The notes beneath the pieces are model-generated. The model searched no databases and was not told where the DNA came from. It saw only the letters and a list, made by a program, of their open reading frames with translations. DNA of 20,986 nt, taken from positions 1 to 20,986 of the forward strand of contig DAINQP010000095.1 of the NCBI GenBank assembly GCA_036742665.1. The letters run 5' to 3'. The position numbers and the translations under genes were made by a program. How positions within the stretch are numbered: the stretch's first letter is position 1; the number at the start of each line of letters is the position of its first letter. This DNA is from Gp6-AA40 sp036742665 (lineage in GTDB: Bacteria; Acidobacteriota; Vicinamibacteria; Vicinamibacterales; UBA2999). Positions 1 to 6,597 of the stretch are shown here, piece after piece.

Positions 1-1361
1 TGAAGGTGCTTGGCGTGGACGATGACCCAGGCGCGATTCGGCTGAATACGTTCGACGGCCGACCGGCGTACCGCATCGGCGGCTTTCGCGGACAGTCGAT
101 CGTCTTTGCCGACACCGGCGAAGAGCAACTCGCCGTGCCGATGGACGTGGTCTATCGCGCCGCGACGGCGTGGACCGGGCAGCCCGCCGAGACCGCGACG
201 GTCGAAGAGATGACCGACGTGGATCAGTGGACGGTGCAGACGCGGCTGCGCGATCTGCAGCCGCTCTACAAGTTTTCGTTCCCCGACGGCCAGCAGGTGT
301 ACATCTCTGCCACCACGGGTGAGGTCGAGCAATACACGACGACCGGATCGCGCTGGGGCGCGTATCTCGGCGCGATTCCGCATTGGCTGTACTTCACGCC
401 GCTTCGGAAGCACGGCCCGGAGTGGAGCAAGACGGTCATCTGGTCGTCGGGCATCGGCACTGGTGCCGCCATTCTCGGGATCATCGTCGGCGTCTGGATG
501 TATTCGCCGTCGAAGAAGTATCGTAACGCCGGCTCACCAACGAGCATTCCGTATCGCGGCCAGAAGCGCTGGCACACGATCTTTGGTCTGGTGTTCGGTC
601 TCGGTGCGGCGACGTGGGCGTTCAGCGGCATGCTGTCGATGGATCCGTTCGCGCGACGGACGAATCGTCCGGTCGGCGGCGGCGAGCAGATCGCGAGAGG
701 TGTCACAGCCGATCCAGACGACATTCGAGCCGCGTTGCGCGGCGAGATGTCGCTGGCGGCCTTCGAGCGCAAGCACCCGAAGGATGCGATGGCGCAGCTT
801 GCCGGTCTGCCGGTGAAGGAACTCCAGCTCGCATCGTTCATGGGCGTGCCCGGCTACCTTGCGACGCTCGCCGATGGCACGACGAGGATCGTGCCGCTGG
901 ATGGAGAACCGATCACCGGCTTTACGCCGCAGCGCATCATCGAAGTGGTGACGAAGGCAGCCGGGAAAAGCGGGCTCGCCGAGATCACGACGATCGATCA
1001 GTACGACATGTACTATCTCGATCGTCGTCGTGAGCGGCCGCTGCCGGTGGTGCGTGCGCGCTTCAACGACGCCGAGCACACGCGGCTCTACATCGATCCG
1101 AAGACGGCGCGCGTCGTGAGCACATACAGCTCGCGTAACTGGATGAGCCGATGGCTGTATCACGGTCTCCACTCGCTCGATTTCCCATGGCTCTACAACT
1201 ACCGTCCGCTGTGGGACATCGTCGTCATCACCTTCATGGTGGGTGGCACGGCGCTGTGCGTGACGTCGCTGATGCTGGCGTGGCGGGTGCTGGGCAGGAA
1301 AGTGCGCGCGCTGGTTCCGGCGTCGCGGGGTGGAGCTGAGTTCAGCGAGGATTTGGCGTAG
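1..1361 (+). CDS. PepSY-associated transmembrane protein (5' end outside window)
   Basis: Inner-membrane protein of the PepSY_TM family, whose members carry extracytoplasmic PepSY domains between membrane helices and are often linked to iron uptake or flavin-based reduction. The frame is open to the window edge. The GTG at 6 is the first possible start seen, but the N-terminal helix usual in the family is missing, so the true start lies upstream. Counting from that GTG, PepSY-like segments lie near residues 66-112 (FPDGQQVYISATTGEV) and 308-372 (LYIDPKTARV). Hydrophobic helices lie near 145-166, 190-211 and 403-428. A HGLHSLDFPWLYNYRPLWD stretch before the last helix is typical of the family. 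It converges on the PadR gene with a 37-nt gap. The family call is firm; the substrate is unknown. Confidence 0.85.
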   Translation, partial: KVLGVDDDPGAIRLNTFDGRPAYRIGGFRGQSIVFADTGEEQLAVPMDVVYRAATAWTGQPAETATVEEMTDVDQWTVQTRLRDLQPLYKFSFPDGQQVYISATTGEVEQYTTTGSRWGAYLGAIPHWLYFTPLRKHGPEWSKTVIWSSGIGTGAAILGIIVGVWMYSPSKKYRNAGSPTSIPYRGQKRWHTIFGLVFGLGAATWAFSGMLSMDPFARRTNRPVGGGEQIARGVTADPDDIRAALRGEMSLAAFERKHPKDAMAQLAGLPVKELQLASFMGVPGYLATLADGTTRIVPLDGEPITGFTPQRIIEVVTKAAGKSGLAEITTIDQYDMYYLDRRRERPLPVVRARFNDAEHTRLYIDPKTARVVSTYSSRNWMSRWLYHGLHSLDFPWLYNYRPLWDIVVITFMVGGTALCVTSLMLAWRVLGRKVRALVPASRGGAEFSEDLA

Positions 1362-1398
1362 ACCTCGGCGGATCCGAAGCACAGGACCCGCCCTACGG

Positions 1399-1734
1399 CT
1401 ACGCTTCCGGGAGCTGTACGATTAGAGTGATGGCGCCCGACAGCCGTTGCCAGTCGGCGGTTTCTTTTTCGAGCTGCCGGCGTCCCTTGCGGGTGAGCGC
1501 ATAGAACTTCGCGCGGCGGTTATTCTCGCTCGGCTTCCACTCGGCCTTGATCCACCCTTGCTGTTCGAGCTTGTGGAGCGCGGGATAGAGTGAGCCGTCG
1601 CTCACCTGCAAGACGTCGCTCGACACCTGCTTCAAGCGCTGACTGATCGCCCAGCCGTGCAGCGGCTCGAGGGCGAGAATCTTGAGGACGAGGAGGTCCA
1701 GTGTGCCCTGGACGAGATCAATAGGCCGACTCAT
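1399..1734 (-). CDS. PadR family transcriptional regulator
   Basis: A 111-residue winged-helix repressor of the short PadR type. Family hallmarks visible are the N-terminal QGTLDLLVLKIL helix (residues 9-20), HGWAISQRL (26-34), SDGSLYPALHKLEQQGWI (45-62) for the recognition helix, the wing (NNRRAKFYALTRKG) and a C-terminal helix used for dimerisation. I chose the ATG at 1734 because the conserved domain begins a few residues later; the frame runs further upstream, but that part reads through repeat sequence and the nuclease gene. In Acidobacteria such regulators usually sit beside an MacB/ADOP-type permease, yet none is adjacent here, so this is an orphan copy. It lies 82 nt downstream of the nuclease gene on the same strand, separated by REP-like hairpins. 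Its target cannot be told from the sequence. Confidence 0.9.
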   Translation of the reverse strand: MSRPIDLVQGTLDLLVLKILALEPLHGWAISQRLKQVSSDVLQVSDGSLYPALHKLEQQGWIKAEWKPSENNRRAKFYALTRKGRRQLEKETADWQRLSGAITLIVQLPEA

Positions 1735-1764
1735 CGCGGTTACCGAGTGAAGGATAGCACGACG

Positions 1765-1814
1765 GTCCGCCTGAAGGCGGACGCCACAGACGTCCGGCTG
1801 AAGCCGGACACTAC
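1765..1814 (-). repeat. REP-like palindromic repeat, copy 1 (double hairpin)
   Basis: Two hairpins lie in tandem. Stem GTCCGGC/GCCGGAC with a 4-base TGAA loop is at 1792-1809, and stem GTCCGCC/GGCGGAC with the same loop is at 1765-1782. The two stems differ by a compensatory C:G to G:C change, so pairing is kept. Read on the minus strand the unit starts with GTAG (complement of 1811-1814), resembling the tetranucleotide of known REP elements. It begins 2 nt past the stop codon of the nuclease gene and precedes padR. Confidence 0.75.
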
Positions 1815-1816
1815 AT

Positions 1817-2266
1817 CTACACTGGCTTGCGATTGCCCACGAGAACATCCCACCAGCCGAAGTAGGTGGCCAGCAGGTGATCGAGCTCGCGGGTGTCGGT
1901 GGTCGGATCGGCCTGCTCGGGCAGCGGCATGCAATACGCCGCGTGCGGCGACGCCTCGAGCATGTAGCGCACGCCTTCGGAGAAGCCCGTGCCGGCATAC
2001 GTGATGCACCCGGCCATCGGCAGGGCGCGAAGATCGTCGAGGGCGTAGGGGATCTTCTCGTCCACCGTGCCCTCACTATCCTGGAATTTGCACTCGATGG
2101 CGAACGCCTGGTTGGTCGGCTCACAGACCACGAACACGTCGATGCGACGGTTCTTGCCGATAATGGTCTTGCCGACGTGGATCTCGCGATAGACCTTCAG
2201 CCCGCGCGAACCGAAGCGCCTCGACACGTAACACGCGATCAGATTCGCGTATTCGCCGCCGGTCAT
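1817..2266 (-). CDS. PD-(D/E)XK nuclease, putative restriction endonuclease partner
   Basis: A 149-residue protein with a PD-(D/E)XK-like core: RRIDVFV provides Asp43 and AFAIECKFQ provides Glu58 and Lys60, the spacing expected for metal-dependent nucleases. No other domain is visible. Its ATG overlaps the stop codon of the upstream methyltransferase by 4 nt (2263-2266, ATGA), which points to translational coupling and joint function. Known type II restriction genes often lie in this arrangement, with methyltransferase first so that protection precedes cutting. The protein is short for a restriction enzyme but within the range of small PD-(D/E)XK members. The cut site cannot be read from the sequence. 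A repair or vestigial nuclease role is possible. The fold call is fairly firm; the restriction role is inferred from the neighbour. Confidence 0.7.
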   Translation of the reverse strand: MTGGEYANLIACYVSRRFGSRGLKVYREIHVGKTIIGKNRRIDVFVVCEPTNQAFAIECKFQDSEGTVDEKIPYALDDLRALPMAGCITYAGTGFSEGVRYMLEASPHAAYCMPLPEQADPTTDTRELDHLLATYFGWWDVLVGNRKPV

Positions 2267-3039
2267 GTCTCCGAGCCGATCATCTCCAGCAGACTGGCTT
2301 GATCGGAAGCAGGCGGCAGATCGTCCGGCGTATGGCCGGCGCCGTATTCCTTCAATCGATCCGACGTAATGCGCACGGCCCCGGGGTTGAGATCGGTGCC
2401 GATGAACCGTCGTCCGTTCTTCACCGCGGCGACGCCGATGCTGCCCGACCCCATGAACGGATCGGCGACGACTTCGCCCGGCTGCGTGCTCTGGTTGATG
2501 AGAACCTCCGAGACGCGGACCGGCTTCTCAGCGGGATAGCCACGGTGAATCCTGGACTCGACGATGATGTCGGCGATGCCGAGGTCGTTGAGGCGGCGCT
2601 TGCCCTTTTCAAAAAACAGGATGAACTCGTAGCGCGCGCGATAGTGATAGCCCATGCCGATCGTGCGCTTGTCCCAGACCAGCGGCTTCCAGAACTTGAA
2701 TCCGACGCGCTCGGCCTCGGGCTTGGCGACGAACATCGTTTCTGCGTCGCAGAACAAATAGAAGTGCGTGTCAGGTTTGAGCACTCGGAACACTTCGGTG
2801 AACAACTCCCCGAACCGCCGGTTCGGAAACACCCGGAACCAGTCGTTGCTCGACGCTTTGCTGTGCTTCAGACGCGTCGTCGTTCCGACGGCGCGATGCT
2901 TCTCGAGCGACTCGTACGCGGGATCGGTCACGAGCAGATCAACCGAGGCAGCCGGCAGCCCGCGCAGCCAGGTGACAGCGTCCGCGGCGGAAAGATCGTA
3001 CACAGGAGGATTCACGGGAGGACGATTCGGTTGCGACAT
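2263..3039 (-). CDS. Site-specific DNA methyltransferase (N6-adenine or N4-cytosine type)
   Basis: A 258-residue amino-methyltransferase that would transfer methyl from S-adenosylmethionine to an exocyclic base amine. Catalytic motif IV is TDPAY (residues 38-42), a variant of DPPY. SAM-binding motif I is DPFMGSGS (193-200). YPAEKP (168-173) matches the region just before motif I. Catalysis motif before SAM motif is the beta-class order. The target-recognition stretch lies around residues 43-75 and 110-160. The ATG at 3039 gives a start shortly before the conserved core; no clear ribosome site is visible. The downstream nuclease starts inside its stop codon. Adenine versus cytosine specificity cannot be settled from DPAY. 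A solitary regulatory methyltransferase is possible, but the coupled nuclease favours restriction-modification. Confidence 0.88.
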   Translation of the reverse strand: MSQPNRPPVNPPVYDLSAADAVTWLRGLPAASVDLLVTDPAYESLEKHRAVGTTTRLKHSKASSNDWFRVFPNRRFGELFTEVFRVLKPDTHFYLFCDAETMFVAKPEAERVGFKFWKPLVWDKRTIGMGYHYRARYEFILFFEKGKRRLNDLGIADIIVESRIHRGYPAEKPVRVSEVLINQSTQPGEVVADPFMGSGSIGVAAVKNGRRFIGTDLNPGAVRITSDRLKEYGAGHTPDDLPPASDQASLLEMIGSET

Positions 3040-3091
3040 TCTACGTGAATTGATTCTGGCTTCGATGAGTGACAGCGCAGGTCACGAGACT

Positions 3092-3124
3092 CCGGACCGA
3101 AGTCCGGCTCAAACCGGACACTAC
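3092..3124 (-). repeat. REP-like palindromic repeat, copy 2
   Basis: Diverged copy: stem GTCCGG/CCGGAC at 3102-3107 and 3114-3119 with a 6-base loop. An upstream CCGGAC at 3092-3097 can pair with the same GTCCGG as an alternative hairpin. On the minus strand it starts with GTAG (complement of 3121-3124), as in copy 1. It lies between the kinase stop codon at 3131 and the methyltransferase start. Confidence 0.65.
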
Positions 3125-3130
3125 GCGATA

Positions 3131-5800
3131 TTACGGGGCGGCCGCGCGGGATCGCGCTCGCACGTCATTGAACCACCCGAGCACGATATTGAATTCAGTG
3201 GCGGGTTGTTCGGCGACGGTAGGCTGAATCATGAGAAACCGGCCGTCGGGCGCCACATCGAAGCCGCCGCTGTTCGTGTCGCTGACCTGGTAACGACCCT
3301 CGAACAGCATGCGTGGCGAACTGGCCGTCAGCGACGATCCCCGCGTCAACGTCACAGCCATCATCCTGTCGTCCTGGCGATAGAACAGCTCTCGACCGTC
3401 CCTGGACCAGCGTGGCTCCGTGCCCCCTTCCGTCGAGATCGCGGTTTTTCCGCCCGGACCCGGAAACGGACTGACGTAAATTTCCATCCGCCCCGATTCA
3501 TCGGAGCTGTAGGCGAGCCATTTGCCATCGGGCGAAATTTGCGGCGAGGTCTCCGAGAATCGCGTCTTCACCACCGCGCGCGGCGTCCGCTGTTGTGGAT
3601 CGGTGGCAATCACCCAGATATCATTTGCGGTGTCTGCAGCGACCTCGACATAGAACAGAAAACGACCGTCATGTGTGATCGATGACGGCGTTTGCAGCCG
3701 CTCGCTCGTCGTCAGACGCTCTTCTTCGCCGCTGCCATCAGCGGATCGCCAGAACACATTGCGATAGCCGGCCCGCGTGGCGCGATACGCGAGGCGCCGA
3801 CCGTCCGGCGTCCACACGGGTGATTGGAGGCTTCCCGTCGCGGGGAGCGTCGTGAGCGAAGAGCGAATGAGATCGTAGATCCAGAGTGTTTGCATAGTGC
3901 CCTGGACGCTGAGCGCCACCGAACGACCGTCCGGCGCGATGCGTGGGTCGGTGTATGCATTGAGTGGTGCAGCGATCGGGAGAACCGTGCCGTCGCGATT
4001 CACCCACACCAGCCGGCGTTCGAACACACCCGATTGCGCCTGCACGTAGGCCAGCGTGCCCGAATCCGAGACCGCGTACTGTGCGCCTTCGCCGACCCCG
4101 TCACGTGCGCGCTCGACAAGCGTCACGGGCGGACCGGTGACGGTGAGGCTCGCCAGATCGAACGGCGCCACGATTAGATTGTCGGCCTTGGAGTAGAGCA
4201 GATGCCCGGTCGAGAGGTAGCGGCCGGTGCTCGCGCCAGGCACGAGTCGCCGGTGATCGCCACCGTCTCCGACCTGGACCTCGAGGTGCTTCTCGTCCCA
4301 TCCAGGACCGGTCCACACCGTGAACATCACCGTCTTTCGATCGCGAAGCACGTATGGCCAACGGTGACTGACTTCGTCGCGCGACTTGTCGATTCGTGTG
4401 AATTCCTGAGGCGTGCCGCCGTTGGCGGAGATCTTCCAGATGCCTGACGTGTTGAACGGGGCAAAGTAAATCGTATCGTCTTCGCTCCAGGAACCACCGA
4501 GCCCGACTGCGGCGTCGGCGAGCGTCTGCACTCCGCCGCCCGCGGCGAGTACCTTCTTGAGCTTCCCCTGCGCGAAGAACCCAACCCATTGGCCGTTCGG
4601 AGAGAAAAACGGTTCTCTCGCGCCGTCTGTTCCAGCCAGGAGCGTCGCCTCCGGTGCGTCGAGGCTGCGCACGAACAATTGCGACGCTCGTCCGCCGCGG
4701 CTCGCCGCGTAGGCGATAGTGCGGCCATCAGAGGACAAGGCGATCGACGGCATCTGTCCGCTCCCGAGTGTATCGCCGGCCGGGAGGCTGACTGCCAGAC
4801 GCGTGACTTGAACGGCGGGTAGAGGCGTTGGCTTCAACGTCCACACCGCACCGCCAGCAATCAGAGCCGCGAGGATCGCCGTCACGCCCGCGGCCAGCCA
4901 GGCACGCGTCGGTCGCGGGACACCAGGTGACGCTGCGCGATGATCGACGTCATCGTTGCCTACTCGCACGTCTCTCAGGGCAATGGCGATGTCCCCGATA
5001 TCGCGAAGACGACGAGCGACGTTCTTCTCGAGACAACGCTTCAGGAGTCGTCGAACCGCAGACGGTGTCGTGGCGGGAAGCGATTGCCACTCGGGCTCGT
5101 GCTCGAGCGTGGCGACGATGGTGTCGGAAAAGCTCGCGCGGGCGAACGCCGCGCGACCGGTCAGCATCTCGTAGAAAATGCAGCCGAACGCCCACACGTC
5201 GGTACGCTTATCGACGGGCAGGCCGCGCGCCTGCTCTGGACTCATGTAGGCGGCGGTGCCCAGCACTGCTCCATGGCGCGTTGCGACTGTCGCGGTCGCT
5301 CCTACTGACATCTCGGGGGTGGACTCGTCTGCAGCGATCTTCGCGAGGCCGAAGTCCAGCACCTTTACGTGGCCGTCAGGCCGGATCTTGATGTTGGCCG
5401 GTTTGAGATCGCGATGGACGATGCCGCTCTGGTGCGCGGCGTCGAGGGCTTCAGCGATTTGCGACGCGATCGTGAGGGCGTCTGTGAGCGCGAGCGGCCC
5501 GCGCTCGAGCCGCTCGGCGAGCGTCGGACCCTCGACGAGTTCGAGGACAAGGGCACGCGTGCCATCGACCTCTTCGACGCCATAGATCGCGCCGACGTGC
5601 GGGTGGTTCAGCGCGGCGAGCAGCCGCGCCTCACGATCGAAGCGCGCGCGCCGCTCGGGGTCGTCGAGCCAGACTCCAGGAAGGATCTTAATGGCCACAT
5701 CGCGATCGAGGCGGCTGTCCCGGGCACGATAGACCTGGCCCATGCCGCCTTCGCCGAGCAGGGAGTGAATGGTGAACGATCCGAGGCGCTGTCCGATCAT
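3131..5800 (-). CDS. Transmembrane serine/threonine protein kinase with TolB/PD40-like propeller
   Basis: An 889-residue Hanks-type kinase. The cytoplasmic kinase domain spans about residues 8-278: glycine loop GEGGMG (16-21), ATP-site Lys38, catalytic HRDLKPAN (129-136), DFG (149-151), activation end SPE (187-189) and TDVWAFGC (200-207). A single membrane helix follows at about 301-321. The remaining ~560 residues are outside and carry repeated beta-propeller blades of the PD40/TolB kind, such as SSDGRTIAY, SPNGQWVGF, APDGRSVAL, TPDGRRLAY and SPDGKWLAY. This layout is common in Acidobacteria, where the propeller is presumed to sense an external signal. All catalytic residues looked for are present. 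The ATG at 5800 starts just before the glycine loop. It is divergent from tetR, so the palindrome at 5910-5935 could affect both. The substrate is unknown. Confidence 0.93.
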   Translation of the reverse strand: MIGQRLGSFTIHSLLGEGGMGQVYRARDSRLDRDVAIKILPGVWLDDPERRARFDREARLLAALNHPHVGAIYGVEEVDGTRALVLELVEGPTLAERLERGPLALTDALTIASQIAEALDAAHQSGIVHRDLKPANIKIRPDGHVKVLDFGLAKIAADESTPEMSVGATATVATRHGAVLGTAAYMSPEQARGLPVDKRTDVWAFGCIFYEMLTGRAAFARASFSDTIVATLEHEPEWQSLPATTPSAVRRLLKRCLEKNVARRLRDIGDIAIALRDVRVGNDDVDHRAASPGVPRPTRAWLAAGVTAILAALIAGGAVWTLKPTPLPAVQVTRLAVSLPAGDTLGSGQMPSIALSSDGRTIAYAASRGGRASQLFVRSLDAPEATLLAGTDGAREPFFSPNGQWVGFFAQGKLKKVLAAGGGVQTLADAAVGLGGSWSEDDTIYFAPFNTSGIWKISANGGTPQEFTRIDKSRDEVSHRWPYVLRDRKTVMFTVWTGPGWDEKHLEVQVGDGGDHRRLVPGASTGRYLSTGHLLYSKADNLIVAPFDLASLTVTGPPVTLVERARDGVGEGAQYAVSDSGTLAYVQAQSGVFERRLVWVNRDGTVLPIAAPLNAYTDPRIAPDGRSVALSVQGTMQTLWIYDLIRSSLTTLPATGSLQSPVWTPDGRRLAYRATRAGYRNVFWRSADGSGEEERLTTSERLQTPSSITHDGRFLFYVEVAADTANDIWVIATDPQQRTPRAVVKTRFSETSPQISPDGKWLAYSSDESGRMEIYVSPFPGPGGKTAISTEGGTEPRWSRDGRELFYRQDDRMMAVTLTRGSSLTASSPRMLFEGRYQVSDTNSGGFDVAPDGRFLMIQPTVAEQPATEFNIVLGWFNDVRARSRAAAP

Positions 5801-5819
5801 GGTAGGGACGGTGAGGGCT

Positions 5820-5849
5820 ACAGTACACCGTCGCCGCTAAATTCTTCAA
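5820..5849 (-). promoter_or_regulatory. Weak candidate promoter for the kinase gene
   Basis: On the minus strand TTGAAG (complement of 5844-5849) and TACTGT (complement of 5820-5825) are separated by 18 bp, leaving a very short leader to the ATG at 5800. The -10 box matches the consensus at only three of six positions, so this is tentative. Confidence 0.25.
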
Positions 5850-5881
5850 TCATTTGGGGTTCTGCCGCGCTATCGATGCCG

Positions 5882-5911
5882 TTGACATGCCGTAAGACTC
5901 GGCCGTACTAT
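5882..5911 (+). promoter_or_regulatory. Sigma70-like promoter of the tetR-lplT/aas operon
   Basis: A perfect -35 box TTGACA (5882-5887) and a -10 box TACTAT (5906-5911, four of six consensus) are separated by 18 bp. Transcription should start near 5917-5919, inside the palindrome that follows. It is the best promoter match I found in the window. It faces tetR, whose ATG is at 5969. Confidence 0.65.
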
Positions 5912-5935
5912 AGTGAGTGAATATTTACTCACTAT
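5910..5935 (+). promoter_or_regulatory. TetR-type operator palindrome overlapping promoter
   Basis: A 26-bp inverted repeat, symmetric except for one base pair (positions 5919 and 5926). The half-site is ATAGTGAGT and the centre AATATT. The core TGAGTGAATATT is of the kind bound by many TetR-family regulators. It overlaps the -10 box and the expected transcription start, so a bound dimer would block the promoter. The nearest gene is tetR, 33 nt downstream, which suggests autoregulation. Confidence 0.75.
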
Positions 5936-5940
5936 TTCTC

Positions 5941-5963
5941 GTCCGGCTGAAGCCGGACACGAC
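5941..5963 (-). repeat. REP-like palindromic repeat, copy 3, in the tetR leader
   Basis: Perfect 7-bp stem GTCCGGC (5941-5947) and GCCGGAC (5952-5958) with TGAA loop. The minus-strand flank is GTCG (complement of 5960-5963) instead of the GTAG of copies 1 and 2. It sits between the operator and the tetR start codon, so it would be in the 5' untranslated region and could form a hairpin ending 10 nt before the ATG. Confidence 0.75.
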
Positions 5964-5968
5964 GACCT

Positions 5969-6559
5969 ATGCCGAGACACCGATTCGCCGACACGCCCGA
6001 CCGCATCGAACACGCCGCCGTTCGACTGTTTGTCGAGAGGGGCGTGGCCGAAACCACGGTGAAGGACATCGCCCGCGCGGTGGGGCTCTCAGAGGGCGCG
6101 CTTTACCGGCACTTCGAGAGCAAGGACGAACTGGTGTGGAAAGCCTTCGAGCGGCACTATGTCGCCTTCGCGGCGACGCTGCAGCGTCTCGCCGCGAGCG
6201 AGCCGACCGCGCGCGGAAAAGTGGCGGCGATGATTCGCGGGTTCTGCCATGCGCATGATGAGAACCCCACCCTGTTCAAGTTCCTGCTGTTCGTCCAGCA
6301 CGGACAACTCTCGAAGCTCGAACCCGGCACGCCGACGCCGGTCGATGTGATGCGCAACGTGCTCGACAAGGCGATCGCATCGCGCGAGATTCCGGCGCAA
6401 CGGCCTGATCTGGCCACCGCGATCGTCTTCGGCGTCGTGCTGCAGCCGGTCACGTTCGCGGCCTACGGACGGCTGCCGCTCAATCTGAGCTCGATGTGTG
6501 AGCGACTCATCGCCGCAGCGTGGGCAGCCATTACGACAGTGGAGCAGCAGGCGGCGTGA
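5969..6559 (+). CDS. TetR/AcrR family transcriptional regulator
   Basis: A 196-residue repressor. The N-terminal DNA-binding domain is clear: RIEHAAVRLFVERGVAETTV followed by KDIARAVGLSEGALYRHFESKDEL, with the helix-turn-helix near residues 28-49. The C-terminal half (about 60-190) is the helical ligand-binding and dimerisation part and has no motif that names the ligand. The ATG at 5969 places the domain at the usual distance from the start; no good ribosome site precedes it because the REP-like hairpin occupies that place. The gene follows its own promoter and palindromic operator and precedes the phospholipid-repair fusion gene by 38 nt, so both are probably one transcript under its control. 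A fatty-acid-related ligand would fit the downstream gene, but that is inference. Confidence 0.93.
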   Translation: MPRHRFADTPDRIEHAAVRLFVERGVAETTVKDIARAVGLSEGALYRHFESKDELVWKAFERHYVAFAATLQRLAASEPTARGKVAAMIRGFCHAHDENPTLFKFLLFVQHGQLSKLEPGTPTPVDVMRNVLDKAIASREIPAQRPDLATAIVFGVVLQPVTFAAYGRLPLNLSSMCERLIAAAWAAITTVEQQAA

Positions 6560-6561
6560 TC

Positions 6562-6583
6562 AGGCGAGTCTAAGGACTCGCCT
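6562..6583 (+). other. 9-bp stem-loop between tetR and the lplT-aas fusion gene
   Basis: Perfect inverted repeat AGGCGAGTC (6562-6570) and GACTCGCCT (6575-6583) with a TAAG loop, starting 2 nt after the tetR stop codon. There is no following T run, so it is not a standard intrinsic terminator. It ends 4 nt before the GAGGAG ribosome site (6588-6593) of the next gene. It may adjust expression of the second gene or protect the mRNA. Confidence 0.55.
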
Positions 6584-6597
6584 CGACGAGGAGACAG

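Noticed and set aside
534..1382. Minus-strand frame of 282 codons over the PepSY gene
   Set aside because: Arg/His-rich antisense shadow; the plus strand codes for a recognisable membrane protein.
1362..1398. Possible bidirectional terminator between PepSY and padR
   Set aside because: GGCGG and CCGCC could pair, but only across a loop of about 18 bases and without a T run.
1740..1816. Peptide SGFSRT-like coding across the intergenic repeat
   Set aside because: The frame simply translates the REP-like palindromes; the same peptide would arise at every repeat copy.
2299..3048. Plus-strand frame of 249 codons over the methyltransferase
   Set aside because: The minus strand carries the intact methyltransferase motifs; this frame has no domain.
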